Shown here one piece after another: positions 9,506 through 18,698 of a stretch of 64,000 bases of DNA. The notes under the pieces are model-generated. The model did not search any database. It worked only from the letters and a program-made list of their open reading frames with translations, and was not told the origin of the DNA. Position 1 is the first letter of the stretch, and each line of letters begins with the position of its first letter. The position numbers and the translations under genes were made by a program. The stretch is from Ruminococcus sp. GTDB taxonomy: Bacteria > Bacillota > Clostridia > Oscillospirales > Ruminococcaceae. The stretch lies in assembly GCA_017525915.1 (NCBI GenBank), contig JAFXSC010000015.1, positions 1 to 64,000 on the forward strand. The letters run 5' to 3'.

Positions 9506-10554
9506 AAACTAAACTAAACCTGAAAAAGGATTCCAGGATCTATATACTTGATGTAGGTTCGAGAACAGGCGGCGGTGAGGCACTGTTCCAGCTCAGGTGC
9601 GACCTTGAGGATATGGGATACAGGACATACATCGCTTACAAGGGCAGTGATCTGAAAGAAATGGTCATACCCGAAAAATTCAGGAAGTATGTACTTACTG
9701 AAGGCTGTATATGCCGGCTCAGCGATGTTGCTGACGAAGAAGACAACTGCATAATCGTTCCCGAGGTAGCAACGACTTATCTCTTCGGATTTAAAAAGAT
9801 ACAGAAGGCTGTATGGTGGCTCTCGTCAAATTACTATGACGGAAAGTGCAGATTCCGCAACCGTCCGGAAGGCGCTGTCAACGAGATCAAAAAATGCTAT
9901 GACTATGCCGGATATCTGAAAAAATGTGCGGTACGTCTTTACAAATACCGCAAGGTCAGGTACCCGCTTACAGATGTTGTGAATATTTCCGGCTATAATC
10001 ATGTCGATGACATACTCAGGAAGAAATATCACCTTGAACCTGTTCTGCTCATACATTCGATCGGACAGGACTTCCTCAACAATAAAATGTCGGAAGAGGA
10101 GGCTTCTGCCGAAAGGGAGAACAATGTCCTCTATAATCCAAAAAAGCCTTCAAAGCTTATGGAGAGCCTGTTGAAAAGGAATAAATTCAACTACATCCCG
10201 ATCATAAATATGTCGCCGGATGAAATGATCGCTCTTTTCAGAAAGAGCAAACTCTATCTGGACTTCGGTCCCTTCCCCGGACCGGAAAGGCTTCCAAAGG
10301 AAACTGTGTATAACGGCGTTAATGTAATGGTGGGAAAGAGAAACACCGCCACGAATTATCTCGATGTCAGAGTGCCTGACAAGTACAAGATCGATGTCAA
10401 GTCTTCTCCGGAAAAGATCGAGCAGCTCATACAGTATATGCTTGACAACTATAAGAAGATCTATCCGGAATTCGATGATTACAGACAGATGGTTGAGAAT
10501 ATGGAAAAGGTATACTACGAACAGCTTGGAGGAATTTTCGGGAACAATGAGTAA
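9502..10554 (+). CDS. Probable glycosyltransferase, GT4-like, unclassified
   Basis: A 350-residue protein with no strong family signature that I recognise. It starts with RIYILDVGSRTGGGEALFQ, similar to the glycine-rich loop of GT-B enzymes, and ends with LYLDFGPFPGPERLPKE followed by AVNVMVG-like sequence, which resembles the donor-binding half of GT4 proteins. The middle contains IIPIINMSPDEMIALFRKSK-like sequence before a predicted binding loop. The ATG overlaps the preceding stop and AGGAG is upstream. Placement between GT2 and the polymerase supports a glycosyltransferase role, with moderate confidence. Confidence 0.65.
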   Translation: MKTKLNLKKDSRIYILDVGSRTGGGEALFQLRCDLEDMGYRTYIAYKGSDLKEMVIPEKFRKYVLTEGCICRLSDVADEEDNCIIVPEVATTYLFGFKKIQKAVWWLSSNYYDGKCRFRNRPEGAVNEIKKCYDYAGYLKKCAVRLYKYRKVRYPLTDVVNISGYNHVDDILRKKYHLEPVLLIHSIGQDFLNNKMSEEEASAERENNVLYNPKKPSKLMESLLKRNKFNYIPIINMSPDEMIALFRKSKLYLDFGPFPGPERLPKETVYNGVNVMVGKRNTATNYLDVRVPDKYKIDVKSSPEKIEQLIQYMLDNYKKIYPEFDDYRQMVENMEKVYYEQLGGIFGNNE

Positions 10555-11788
10555 CAGCAGTATTAATACTTCTTCGTCTATTGTTATTAATCTGCGGCAG
10601 ATACTCTATGCCACGGTGTTCATGTTTACTTTTTCGGAAGTCCTGCTTTCGAGCCGTGTCGTTTTCATGTCCACTGCGATATTCAGTGTTGCCGGTCTTT
10701 TCGTCAATCTCAGCAGGGTAATGATGATAATGCTTTTTATCATCAACGTAGACCGTTTAAGGCTTACAACATTTGTTGAGCTTTCGCTGCTCCTGTGCCT
10801 GATAGTCATATCGCATAAAGTCACGACGATATGGGCACTTTTTGATCTGTTTTTCCTTCCGTTTTTTCTGAAAAAGTATGCTTCGCCCAAAATATATAAA
10901 TGCTTCCTGTATGCTATACTTTCAGGATGTGCGGTTGTCATTCTTTTTCATTATATGGGTGTTCTGCCGGAGATAATCTATTACCGCAGAAACATGAGAG
11001 TACGATATTCTTTCGGTTTCTCAAATCCGAATTCGTTTTCAAGATATGTGATGCTTTCGGATATACTGTTTATCCTTCTCAGGAAGGACAAGCTGAAATA
11101 CTGGCATATCGGTGTGATTTTCGCATCAGCACTGTTCGTATATCAGTTCCCGAACACTATTACGGTAGCTGCAATGATAGTGCTTATGTCGCTCGTTCTT
11201 CTGATAAACAAACTGCTTGACGGAAAACTCATCAATTTCTGGGCTTGCCGTGCAGGAATCGTACTGGTGATACCCTGTATGATCGCTGTTTTCGCATTCC
11301 TCATGGTCTATTACAGAAGTCAGCCCGGAATGCTTTACAGGATTGACAATACCATTCAGGCAAGATTTATTATGGGATTCCGCGGTATTGATGATTACGG
11401 AATACATCTTTTCGGAAACAATATCAGCTTTGTTTCATCATCTTCAGCCGGCACGCTCGCTCAGGGAGAATACTTTGTTATAGACTCACTGTTCTTCTAT
11501 CTGCCGGTCAGAATGGGAATCATCATAACTGTTATGTTCTTCAGCTTCTATATGTGGCTGTTAGTCAACGCAGTAAGAGAAAGAAGATTCTACTGTGCAG
11601 TTGCCCTGCTGATAGTTGGCTGCTATTCGATGTTTGAGAATGCAATGCTTTCGTCATATGCTTTTGTATTCTCGTTCCTCATGATGGACAATATCTATAC
11701 AGTCACCGAACAGGCAAAGAGACTATGGAATTCAATTATCAGCGGAAAGAGAAGACGAAGGAGGTTCCATGTCAAAATCAAGCGTTAA
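10547..11788 (+). CDS. Polysaccharide polymerase, Wzy-like
   Basis: A 413-residue integral membrane protein with roughly ten hydrophobic segments and few conserved motifs, as expected of O-antigen or capsule polymerases. The large loop around residues 250-300 contains YRIDNTIQARFIMGFRGIDD, comparable to the periplasmic loop of Wzy proteins. It lies between the glycosyltransferases and the flippase, the usual place for wzy. It would join lipid-linked repeat units on the outer face of the membrane. Start ATG 10547 overlaps the previous gene by 8 nt; the longer upstream frame reads through that gene and is not real. Confidence 0.78.
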   Translation: MSNSSINTSSSIVINLRQILYATVFMFTFSEVLLSSRVVFMSTAIFSVAGLFVNLSRVMMIMLFIINVDRLRLTTFVELSLLLCLIVISHKVTTIWALFDLFFLPFFLKKYASPKIYKCFLYAILSGCAVVILFHYMGVLPEIIYYRRNMRVRYSFGFSNPNSFSRYVMLSDILFILLRKDKLKYWHIGVIFASALFVYQFPNTITVAAMIVLMSLVLLINKLLDGKLINFWACRAGIVLVIPCMIAVFAFLMVYYRSQPGMLYRIDNTIQARFIMGFRGIDDYGIHLFGNNISFVSSSSAGTLAQGEYFVIDSLFFYLPVRMGIIITVMFFSFYMWLLVNAVRERRFYCAVALLIVGCYSMFENAMLSSYAFVFSFLMMDNIYTVTEQAKRLWNSIISGKRRRRRFHVKIKR

Positions 11789-13217
11789 AAAGAACTTTAT
11801 GTATCAGATGATATATGAAGTGCTTGTAATAATACTCCCTTTTGTGACCTCGCCCTACATTGCAAGAGTTATCGGAGCGAGCGGGCTTGGTGTTTACTCG
11901 TATTCGTATTCGATAGCGTTCTACTTCGTACTGTTCTCGATGCTTGGTCTGAAGAACTACGGAAACCGTGCTATCGCAATGGTGAGAGACAATGAAAAGC
12001 ATCTGAACGAGACATTCACGAATATCACCATACTGCACATAATCGTGTCCCTGATATGCCTTGCCGCATATGTCGGATATATCTTTATACTTGCCGAACA
12101 AAGGCTCTATGCGGTAATACAGCTTTTCTACGTTCTGAGCGGTCTGTTTGATATCAGCTGGTTCTATTTCGGTATCGAAAAGTTCAAGATGACCGTTTTC
12201 AGAAATATCACGATAAAGATACTCAATGTCGTATGTATTTTCGTATTTGTCAGGGACGAAGGCGACCTCTGGAAATACTGTCTGATCATGTCGCTCGGTA
12301 TGCTCATCAGTTCACTGATACTCTGGGTGCCGCTCAGAAAGTATGTGAAGTTTGTCAAGCCGGATAAGCAGAAGATACTCATGCACCTCAAGCCGCTGCT
12401 GATACTTTTCATACCGGCGGTAGCTGTCAGTCTGTATAAGTATATGGATAAGATAATGATCGGACAGCTCAGCAGCAAGGCACAGTTAGGCTTCTATGAC
12501 AATGCGGAAAAGATAAATATTATCCCGCTTACTGTCATCTCATCTTTCGGCACGGTCATGATGCCTAAGATGTCAAATCTTGCTGCAAAGGCAAATAAAA
12601 AGGAATCGGAAAAGTATATGAGCATATCCATGCAGTTCGTAATGTTCCTTGCGTTTGCACTGAGCTTCGGACTGGCTTCGATCGGAAAGGTCTTTGCTCC
12701 TATATTCTGGGGAAAAGAGTTCACGTTATCAGGTACGCTCATGATGTATCTCTCGATAACTATACCGTTCATATCCTTTGCGAATGTTATCAGAACACAG
12801 TACCTTATCCCTAACGAAAAGGACAGAGAGTATATCTTGTCGGTAGTTCTTGGAGCGATCGTCAATCTGACCATCAATTTCCTGCTTATTCCGGAACACG
12901 GTGCTGTCGGAGCGACTATCGGTACTATTGCCGCAGAGGTAACGGTATGCCTTGTGCAGGTATACGCTGTACGCAAGGAGCTCCCCATGCTGAGGTATCT
13001 GAGAAGCTTTATAGTGTTCCTTCCGATAGGCGCGGTGATGTTTGCCGCAACTTACGGTATCGGAGTATTGCTCGGCAAGAGCTTCACAACACTGTTCATA
13101 CAGATATTTGTCGGCGGCTGTATCTATGCTGTATTCTCACTGATATATTTTGTCGCTACAAAAAACGAATTCTTCCTGAAAACGGTCAATGGAGTGAAAA
13201 AGAAGTTTATTCACTGA
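11769..13217 (+). CDS. Polysaccharide flippase, Wzx-like (MATE/MOP superfamily)
   Basis: A 482-residue protein with about twelve to fourteen membrane segments. The N-terminus FVTSPYIARVIGASGLGVYS is the conserved start of polysaccharide transport proteins of the RfbX/Wzx family, followed by a long hydrophobic profile and NEKDREYILSVVLGAIVNL in the C-terminal half. It would flip the undecaprenyl-linked repeat unit. AGGAGG precedes the ATG, and the gene overlaps the polymerase by 20 nt. It is the last gene before a strong terminator. Confidence 0.93.
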   Translation: MSKSSVKKNFMYQMIYEVLVIILPFVTSPYIARVIGASGLGVYSYSYSIAFYFVLFSMLGLKNYGNRAIAMVRDNEKHLNETFTNITILHIIVSLICLAAYVGYIFILAEQRLYAVIQLFYVLSGLFDISWFYFGIEKFKMTVFRNITIKILNVVCIFVFVRDEGDLWKYCLIMSLGMLISSLILWVPLRKYVKFVKPDKQKILMHLKPLLILFIPAVAVSLYKYMDKIMIGQLSSKAQLGFYDNAEKINIIPLTVISSFGTVMMPKMSNLAAKANKKESEKYMSISMQFVMFLAFALSFGLASIGKVFAPIFWGKEFTLSGTLMMYLSITIPFISFANVIRTQYLIPNEKDREYILSVVLGAIVNLTINFLLIPEHGAVGATIGTIAAEVTVCLVQVYAVRKELPMLRYLRSFIVFLPIGAVMFAATYGIGVLLGKSFTTLFIQIFVGGCIYAVFSLIYFVATKNEFFLKTVNGVKKKFIH

Positions 13218-13224
13218 CCTGATA

Positions 13225-13265
13225 CAAAAAAACCAGCGGTTTGAATTGCAAACCGCTGGTTTTTT
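13225..13265 (+). terminator. Strong, probably bidirectional terminator of the polysaccharide operon
   Basis: A perfect 12-bp stem (AACCAGCGGTTT pairing with AAACCGCTGGTT) with a 7-nt loop, preceded by an A run and followed by TTTTTT. It sits between the end of the flippase gene (plus) and the end of the SIMPL gene (minus), so it can serve both. Confidence 0.93.
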
Positions 13266-13325
13266 GCGTTTGATGCAGAGCTTCAGCAATTGCCGGCAGT
13301 ACTCAACCGCGCGGCTGAAAGTCTT

Positions 13326-13982
13326 TTACTCGATCGACCAGATTACGGTAACAGAATCCTCGGCGGTAATATCGTCCGGCTCGATATTGACGGAATATGC
13401 GGCGGATTTTGCAAGGCAGAGATTGTCGGCAATGATACCGCGGCTCATAGGACTTATCTCATAATCAGAACTGCCCCATGAGTAGTCAATGCTGACTATA
13501 TATCCGAGAGAAACTCCGGCTGCCGCTGTGAGGACCGCAGCCTTTTCCTTTGAATCGGCTACTGCTTTGCCGAGCAGTTCGTTCTTTACGGCTTCAATGT
13601 CCCTGACGGTGTAGCTGAGACGGAATTCGGGGTGGAGTTTGCAGTTTGCAAGAGCGTAAAGTATCCTGCCGAGGCGGTCGTTGTCGGAATCAAATTCGAG
13701 CTTCATCTGGTGAGTATACTTATAGCCTGCGAAACGCTGCTTGTACACATCGTCCTCACGGTAGCTCTCATACTCGGTATCTACATTGAAACTGAGCGTT
13801 CTGAGGTCTGAACGTTCAAATCCGAATGGTTCGAGTATATCCTTCAGCTCGTTAGTATCGCCAGCGGAATGCTCGAGAGTTTCACTGTATTCGGGATAGA
13901 TGCCTTCAAGCGTAATGGTTATCCTCGTCATATCCGGGCGTATCCGGATACTGCCTTTGCCTGTGACTTTGATAGTTCTCAT
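13326..13982 (-). CDS. SIMPL (DUF541) domain protein
   Basis: A 218-residue protein matching the SIMPL/DUF541 family by its start (TIKVTGKGSIRIRPDMTRI), the repeated beta-alpha pattern, and the segment DIEAVKNELLGKAVADSKEKA, which matches the usual A(L)xxAVxxAxxKA region. Most DUF541 proteins are exported, but no signal peptide is visible here, so this one is probably cytoplasmic. Function of the family is poorly known. AGAGGAGG precedes the ATG. It is a single gene between two terminators. Confidence 0.85.
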   Translation of the reverse strand: MRTIKVTGKGSIRIRPDMTRITITLEGIYPEYSETLEHSAGDTNELKDILEPFGFERSDLRTLSFNVDTEYESYREDDVYKQRFAGYKYTHQMKLEFDSDNDRLGRILYALANCKLHPEFRLSYTVRDIEAVKNELLGKAVADSKEKAAVLTAAAGVSLGYIVSIDYSWGSSDYEISPMSRGIIADNLCLAKSAAYSVNIEPDDITAEDSVTVIWSIE

Positions 13983-14046
13983 GAGAAGCCTCCTCTGAAA
14001 TATTATACTACTCCGATTATATCACATAATCAGAGCGTATTCAAGC

Positions 14047-14084
14047 AAAAAGAGAAAAGTCCGGAACAAAGCCGGACTTCTCTT
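14047..14084 (-). terminator. Terminator of the esterase gene
   Basis: Stem with AGTCCGG pairing to CCGGACT, extended by GAGAA/TTCTC, loop about 7 nt. On the minus strand it is followed by TTTTCTCTTTTTG. It lies 37-74 nt after the esterase stop and before the SIMPL gene. Confidence 0.85.
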
Positions 14085-14120
14085 ACACTGATCTATCTGG
14101 AGGGGAATAGCATTGGTGTA

Positions 14121-15797
14121 TCAGGTCGCCTTGAAGATGAACCTGATGAAATTATACATGAGCGGTATAACGGTACTGCTGTCGTGATTGCCGCCGGGAA
14201 CAGAAATGAAGATATTCTCTGTGCCGTGCTGAGTGAACAGGTCACTGTACTGCTTCGGGTAATCCGAGACCATACCGTCATTGGTGCCGCCTGCTATCAT
14301 AAGGAGGTAAGGCGAATAGGGCGGGTCGATACGCATATCGTCCTTGCTCATGACGCCGGGGTGGCTCATGATATTGTCACGGGTGGGGAAGATGCCGGGT
14401 GCAGGAGCGCCGCCTCCGATATAGCCTACCTTGTCGCAGCATCTTATGCCGATGTAGAGCGCCTCTCTGCCGCCCATTGAAAAGCCTGCGATCGCGGTAT
14501 TCTCGCGTCCGGTCTTGACCGGGTAGTGCGACTCGATATAGGGCATGAGGCTGTCCGGGAAGTCTTCAACGAAGTTGTCATAGCCGGGGACGTCCGCCTG
14601 ACCGTTGCCGGTCTGTTTTTCGTGCTGGGGGTCGGTATACTGGTTCGTGAATACTATTATCATCGGTACGGCATCGCCGCTCTTGATGAGGTTTGTAGCT
14701 ATCTCACGCACGCCCATACCGTTGACCATTGAGTTCTCATCGCCGCCGTAGCCGTGGTTGACATAGAAAACAGGGTACTTCTGGCTCGGGTCATATCCGG
14801 GCGGGAGCCATACATTCGCGCCCTTGTTGCGGTTCGCCTTCTTCGAGAAGTAGGTGATATGCTCGATCTTGCCCTCTGCATTTTTCAGGACGGACGAAGG
14901 CACGTTCGGAGTTACCTGATCGCGTATGCTTGCCATATAGTTGCCTGTCACCGCGGTAGTAGTGGTGGTTGTTGTCGTTGTGGTAGTTGTAGTCGCAGTT
15001 GCCTTCGGGAAGCTCCTGGCCCTGCCGAGAAGGAATTTTGCAAGCACCACGATATCGTTTACCCCGAAACTGCCGTCACCGTCAACATCAGCAATATCAG
15101 TGTTGACTGAGCGCTGGGGTTCGCTGAAAAGCGCCCTTCTTGCGATCATTAGGTCGAAAACATTAATAACGCCGTCGGAGTTGAAGTCGCCGTTTATCAC
15201 GGCAGCAGGCTTCGGAACGGTAATGACCGTGCCGGCTTTAGCAATGACAGCTTCATCTATGGTGATATCAGCCGTGCCGCTCTCGGTCTCGACGTAGAGG
15301 ATATAGCCGGTGCCTTCCGGAAGCTGATAGCTTGTGTTTGCGAGCACTACATAGTCGCCGGATGACTCACCGTCTGCAATATGGCCGTAGGAGGTCTTTC
15401 CGGAAGCATCGGTATACTGGAGCGAGAGCATCATATTGCCCGAGCCGGAAGCAGCAATGCTGAAGCTGTAAGTCGCACCGGAAAGAAAAACATCAGGGTC
15501 TAGAGCTTTCTGTGCGCCGTGCCACGAGCTTCCTCTGCCTGAAACTGTGAGAGCCTTGCTGCCGGCGTAAGCAGTACCGCCTGCTGCAACAGAAGCACCG
15601 CCTCTTCCTTCCCAGCCGTTGGTACCTTCCTCGAATGTATCGCGGAAGAAATAGCCGTTCTCATCGGTCTGACCTGCTGCATCCGCACCGGAAATGCCTG
15701 TGAATTTTCCACTCGCAGGTGAAAGAGCCGAAGTGAAGACCATAGTGACCGCGGCAAGTCCAGAGATCAGAGACTTTAACGTTCTGTGTCTGTTCAT
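14121..15797 (-). CDS. Secreted carbohydrate esterase (CE1-like) with CBM-like module and dockerin
   Basis: A 558-residue multidomain protein, probably a xylan acetyl or feruloyl esterase of a cellulosome. Domains: signal peptide (1-35); carbohydrate-binding module, CBM22/CBM4_9-like (about 45-185), with FEEGTNGWEGRGG and NTSYQLPEGTGYILYVE; type I dockerin (about 198-262) with two calcium loops, DFNSDGVINVFDLMIARR and VDGDGSFGVNDIVVLAK; an all-threonine linker (about 268-283); and an alpha/beta hydrolase domain (about 290-558) with nucleophile GFSMGGREA (Ser about 439), NHGYGGDEN (oxyanion), and a late histidine in PGGNHDSST. The central position of the dockerin is typical of ruminococcal enzymes. 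The ATG follows AAAGGAGG. Confidence 0.92.
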   Translation of the reverse strand: MNRHRTLKSLISGLAAVTMVFTSALSPASGKFTGISGADAAGQTDENGYFFRDTFEEGTNGWEGRGGASVAAGGTAYAGSKALTVSGRGSSWHGAQKALDPDVFLSGATYSFSIAASGSGNMMLSLQYTDASGKTSYGHIADGESSGDYVVLANTSYQLPEGTGYILYVETESGTADITIDEAVIAKAGTVITVPKPAAVINGDFNSDGVINVFDLMIARRALFSEPQRSVNTDIADVDGDGSFGVNDIVVLAKFLLGRARSFPKATATTTTTTTTTTTTTAVTGNYMASIRDQVTPNVPSSVLKNAEGKIEHITYFSKKANRNKGANVWLPPGYDPSQKYPVFYVNHGYGGDENSMVNGMGVREIATNLIKSGDAVPMIIVFTNQYTDPQHEKQTGNGQADVPGYDNFVEDFPDSLMPYIESHYPVKTGRENTAIAGFSMGGREALYIGIRCCDKVGYIGGGAPAPGIFPTRDNIMSHPGVMSKDDMRIDPPYSPYLLMIAGGTNDGMVSDYPKQYSDLFTQHGTENIFISVPGGNHDSSTVIPLMYNFIRFIFKAT

Positions 15798-15981
15798 GAT
15801 GTGTACCTCCTTTGAACGAGTATTATAACAAATTCTATAACATTATACATCATTCGTACATATTTTTAAACCCATAATATTGATTTTAGGTGGATAAAAA
15901 GCAGGTTTCCCGGATATTTTTTATTCATATACCGGAAGAAAACACCTGCCGCGCCTGAAAGCTGTTCCGGTACACAAAAGA

Positions 15982-16009
15982 AGCCGGCTATGATCTGCCA
16001 TAGCCGGCT
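15982..16009 (-). terminator. Terminator of the deaminase-like/GGDEF-like operon
   Basis: Stem AGCCGGCTATG pairing with CATAGCCGGCT, 6-nt loop, followed on the minus strand by TTCTTTTG. It lies just past the stop of the GGDEF-like gene at 16023. Confidence 0.85.
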
Positions 16010-16022
16010 CAGTGGACCTATC

Positions 16023-17540
16023 TTACTGCTTGTCGTTATCCTTGTATTCGATAGTGCCTCTGAAGTTGTTTATCATATCCTTCAGAACTGCAACGATCGA
16101 AAGATTGAAGTCCTTGCTTTTCTTGATGATAGCAGCCTTGAACTTGAAGGTCTGCTTGCCGTGAGGTGTCGTTCTTGTAGCGTTGAGCGATTCAAAGATC
16201 GTATTTACAGTCTTGATGATGTCTTCCTTGCTGGTCTTGGTAGCATCGGCTGCTATTACGAATTCGTCCGAACCGGTACGGTAGATCTTTGCGTCCTTGA
16301 AGCCCTTCTGGAGCATATCAACAGTTCTCACGAGGAGCCAGTCGCCCATCTCGTTTCCGAATCTGTAGTTTACTCTGCTGAAATCTGTAATGTTGAACAT
16401 TATGAAATAGTGTGGCTTCAGATTTTCTGCGTTCTTCACTTTGTCCATATCCATTGAGAACGCAATACGGTTGCTCGCCTCGGTAAGAACGTCCTTGAAC
16501 ATCGCAGTATAAAGCGATTCCTTGGTCTTGTTGTTCTTGGTGATAGCAGATGCGAGCTTCTCGCTTACCTTCTGCTGCTTCTTGGTTATGAAGCTGAATA
16601 CTATCATAAGACCTACAAGTACAGCGGCGAATATTACCATATATATCCTGAGGTCGTATGTAAGAGAGTAAACCTCTTTTCTTGTATCGTCGAGCATGAG
16701 CAGCCAGCCGTACTCAGGCATATAAGAGTAGATCGAAACGTATTTCTTACTGCCCTTCTTGTACTCGAAGTCGCCGTCACCGGATTCCTTCCTGCCGGAA
16801 TACTTCTCACAGAGCTTCTGGATATCTGAATTCTCAGCAACTGTATCAATGAGCTCGGCATCGTCATTGAAGATGTACTTGCCGTCCTTGACGTTGACCA
16901 TGCTGTATGATGAATTCTCAATACCCTTGATCGAGAGGGCGTCAAGGCTGCTGACGAGCTGATCGGTGAAGATACCGAGACCTACAAAGCCGATGGGGTT
17001 GCCGTCTGAACCGTATACCGCCTTGTACATGGATACGATCTGCTTGCCGGTAGCAGGGGAGATGATGATACCGATATTGTATACACCGTCACCGGCAGCT
17101 TTCATAGCATCCTGCAATTCCTTGAGCTTTTCGGGCACCTTGTCCTTAGGTCTTGTTACAAGGCCTACTGTGCCGGGATTTGTATGGGCGAGACATTCGG
17201 TCTCCCATGTTCCTATCCACAGACCCTCGACGTTGTCGATAGCACTGGAATAATCCTCGGTGAAAGCCTGAGCCTTTGCTTTCTTATCCGCATTAGTCGG
17301 ATCGGCGAGAAGGTTTGTGACCTGTTCAGCCTTGCTGTAATAGGTGAGGGTCTTCTCGGCGTTCTCAACGTAGTTAAGGATGATATGAGCACGTTCATCG
17401 GTGATGGTCTGCATATGCTCGATCGCATTTTTCTTCGTAGTTATGGTGATCGTTGCCGTAATGATAACGGAAAGCACTATCATGATAACAAGCTGAAGAA
17501 TAAGGATAAGACTCAGAGTAGATATTTTTTTCTCTTTCAT
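16023..17540 (-). CDS. Membrane sensor with extracellular CACHE domain and degenerate GGDEF domain
   Basis: A 505-residue membrane protein. One TM helix (about 10-32), an extracellular dCACHE-like sensor (about 35-290; contains GTWETECLAHTNPG and GLGIFTDQLVSSL), a second TM helix (about 295-318), and a GGDEF-fold domain (about 340-500). That domain has DVLTEASNRIAF and FNITDFSRVNYRFGNEMGD, but the catalytic loop reads YRTGSDEF instead of GGDEF, so the second glycine is serine. It may be a weak diguanylate cyclase, or a c-di-GMP- or GTP-sensing domain. It lies 18 nt after the deaminase-like gene, in one operon. AAAGGAAAG precedes the ATG. Confidence 0.85.
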   Translation of the reverse strand: MKEKKISTLSLILILQLVIMIVLSVIITATITITTKKNAIEHMQTITDERAHIILNYVENAEKTLTYYSKAEQVTNLLADPTNADKKAKAQAFTEDYSSAIDNVEGLWIGTWETECLAHTNPGTVGLVTRPKDKVPEKLKELQDAMKAAGDGVYNIGIIISPATGKQIVSMYKAVYGSDGNPIGFVGLGIFTDQLVSSLDALSIKGIENSSYSMVNVKDGKYIFNDDAELIDTVAENSDIQKLCEKYSGRKESGDGDFEYKKGSKKYVSIYSYMPEYGWLLMLDDTRKEVYSLTYDLRIYMVIFAAVLVGLMIVFSFITKKQQKVSEKLASAITKNNKTKESLYTAMFKDVLTEASNRIAFSMDMDKVKNAENLKPHYFIMFNITDFSRVNYRFGNEMGDWLLVRTVDMLQKGFKDAKIYRTGSDEFVIAADATKTSKEDIIKTVNTIFESLNATRTTPHGKQTFKFKAAIIKKSKDFNLSIVAVLKDMINNFRGTIEYKDNDKQ

Positions 17541-17558
17541 GGCTTTTCTTTCCTTTCG

Positions 17559-18326
17559 TTATTTTCTGAAAAATCCGAAGCGCTTCTTTTTCTCGGTAAG
17601 TCTGTCGATCTCTTCGTCCTCGTCAGAAGCGACTCTCAGCAGGCTGTTTACCCTGCTTTTGAGAAGATTGGAGTTGAATCTCTCATCGCTTTCAGCTTCG
17701 ATGGTATTAAGATCGACCCCGGACTCATGAGCGCCGTCGAACTCAGCTTCCTGCACGTCATCGGGGAAAGGCTCCGGAATTCTTACAGGTGCGTCATCAG
17801 GCTCCTCCACTGCTGCGAGAGTTTTCGCCGGAGCAGGTTTTTCGACCGTCACGGGCTTCGGAACAACGACAGGCTGCGGCGGAACGGTCAGCGGTACGAC
17901 AGGCGGCGGTGCTATATTCATCGGGGGAGCACCGGGGAACGGATGGTTTACCGGTCCTGCCGGATTTGCCGCGAACATACCTACATCCGCAAGTCTTATT
18001 GCACGGTCGGGCATGATGACAGCACAGTTGGCATTCTCCGGGTGGAGGGACATAATGAATCCTGCACAGTTGTTGCAGGGAAGAAACTGAACCTTCGACT
18101 GCACTCCTATCAGGATAAACTCATCTACGATAACTTCTCCGGCAGCCTGCATACTGTTTATCGCTTCGATCTCTGCGTGGATGTTCATATGACTTGAGCC
18201 AACGAATATCCTGCCTGATCTTGCACGGATAGAGCAGACGGTATCCTCCGGGGATACAAACGGGTTTGATTCAAGTATCTGGTTTGCAACGGTGTATGCA
18301 GCAATGATAGTCTCACTGTTATACAT
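17559..18326 (-). CDS. Cytidine deaminase-like protein with proline-rich linker and charged tail
   Basis: A 255-residue protein. The N-terminal domain (about 1-130) has a cytidine-deaminase fold with the zinc motifs HAEIEAI and PCNNCAGFI, so the catalytic Glu and three zinc ligands are present. A long Pro/Val-rich linker (about 140-185) and an acidic tail with a basic end (KKKRFGFFRK) follow, which is unusual for a cytidine deaminase. The start at 18326 has GAGGTGAT upstream; the open frame extends 26 codons further but without a ribosome binding site. It is the first gene of an operon with the CACHE-GGDEF-like protein. The proline-rich region suggests a protein-interaction or scaffold role; the substrate is unknown. 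Confidence 0.75.
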   Translation of the reverse strand: MYNSETIIAAYTVANQILESNPFVSPEDTVCSIRARSGRIFVGSSHMNIHAEIEAINSMQAAGEVIVDEFILIGVQSKVQFLPCNNCAGFIMSLHPENANCAVIMPDRAIRLADVGMFAANPAGPVNHPFPGAPPMNIAPPPVVPLTVPPQPVVVPKPVTVEKPAPAKTLAAVEEPDDAPVRIPEPFPDDVQEAEFDGAHESGVDLNTIEAESDERFNSNLLKSRVNSLLRVASDEDEEIDRLTEKKKRFGFFRK

Positions 18327-18698
18327 TTTAGTATCACCTCTATTCCTTACTATTCGTATCGTTTGGTACAAACGAACTGCGCTTCGGGAACGCAGCTCCT
18401 TCATATATTAATTATATCATTCCGGATAGCATAAATCTATAAAAAAATATGCAGATTTATAGCCTATTATATTAATTAGCTATAATTAACTACAAATCAG
18501 ACGCAGCGCGGGTTAAATAATTTCACCTATATATGTTTAAAAACTGCCCCATGCTGTTAAGGCAGTGTTATTATCTGGTCATCTCTTATCGTTATGAGTT
18601 CAGGCTCAGTGCCTATGTATATATAACACAGCAGTCCGGCTTCAAGCTCTTTGCAAGCCTTATCGGTCATGAGCTTGAAGCCGGACTGAAGCGTTCCT
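18327..18698. other. Intergenic region with AT-rich upstream sequence and a long perfect palindrome
   Basis: About 370 bases without a gene. The right part of the AT-rich block 18410-18500 reads on the minus strand as TTGTAG, 18 nt, then TATAAT, a possible promoter of the deaminase-like operon. The 18632-18688 palindrome is listed separately. Nothing else recognisable. Confidence 0.5.
18632..18688. repeat. Perfect 18-bp inverted repeat with a 21-nt loop
   Basis: CAGTCCGGCTTCAAGCTC at 18632-18649 is the exact reverse complement of 18671-18688. It begins 11 nt after the stop of the LRR-dockerin gene on the minus strand. There is no T run on either side, so it is not a classical intrinsic terminator. 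It could stabilise the 3' end of that mRNA or be a mobile palindrome. Confidence 0.8.

Noticed and set aside
14941-15297. Poly-valine frame, possible microsatellite
   Set aside because: It is the complement of the threonine linker codons (ACN) in the esterase, not an independent repeat.
17184-18197. 337-codon plus-strand open frame opposite the deaminase-like and GGDEF-like genes
   Set aside because: It crosses two minus-strand genes with recognisable motifs and good RBSs; no coding signal of its own.
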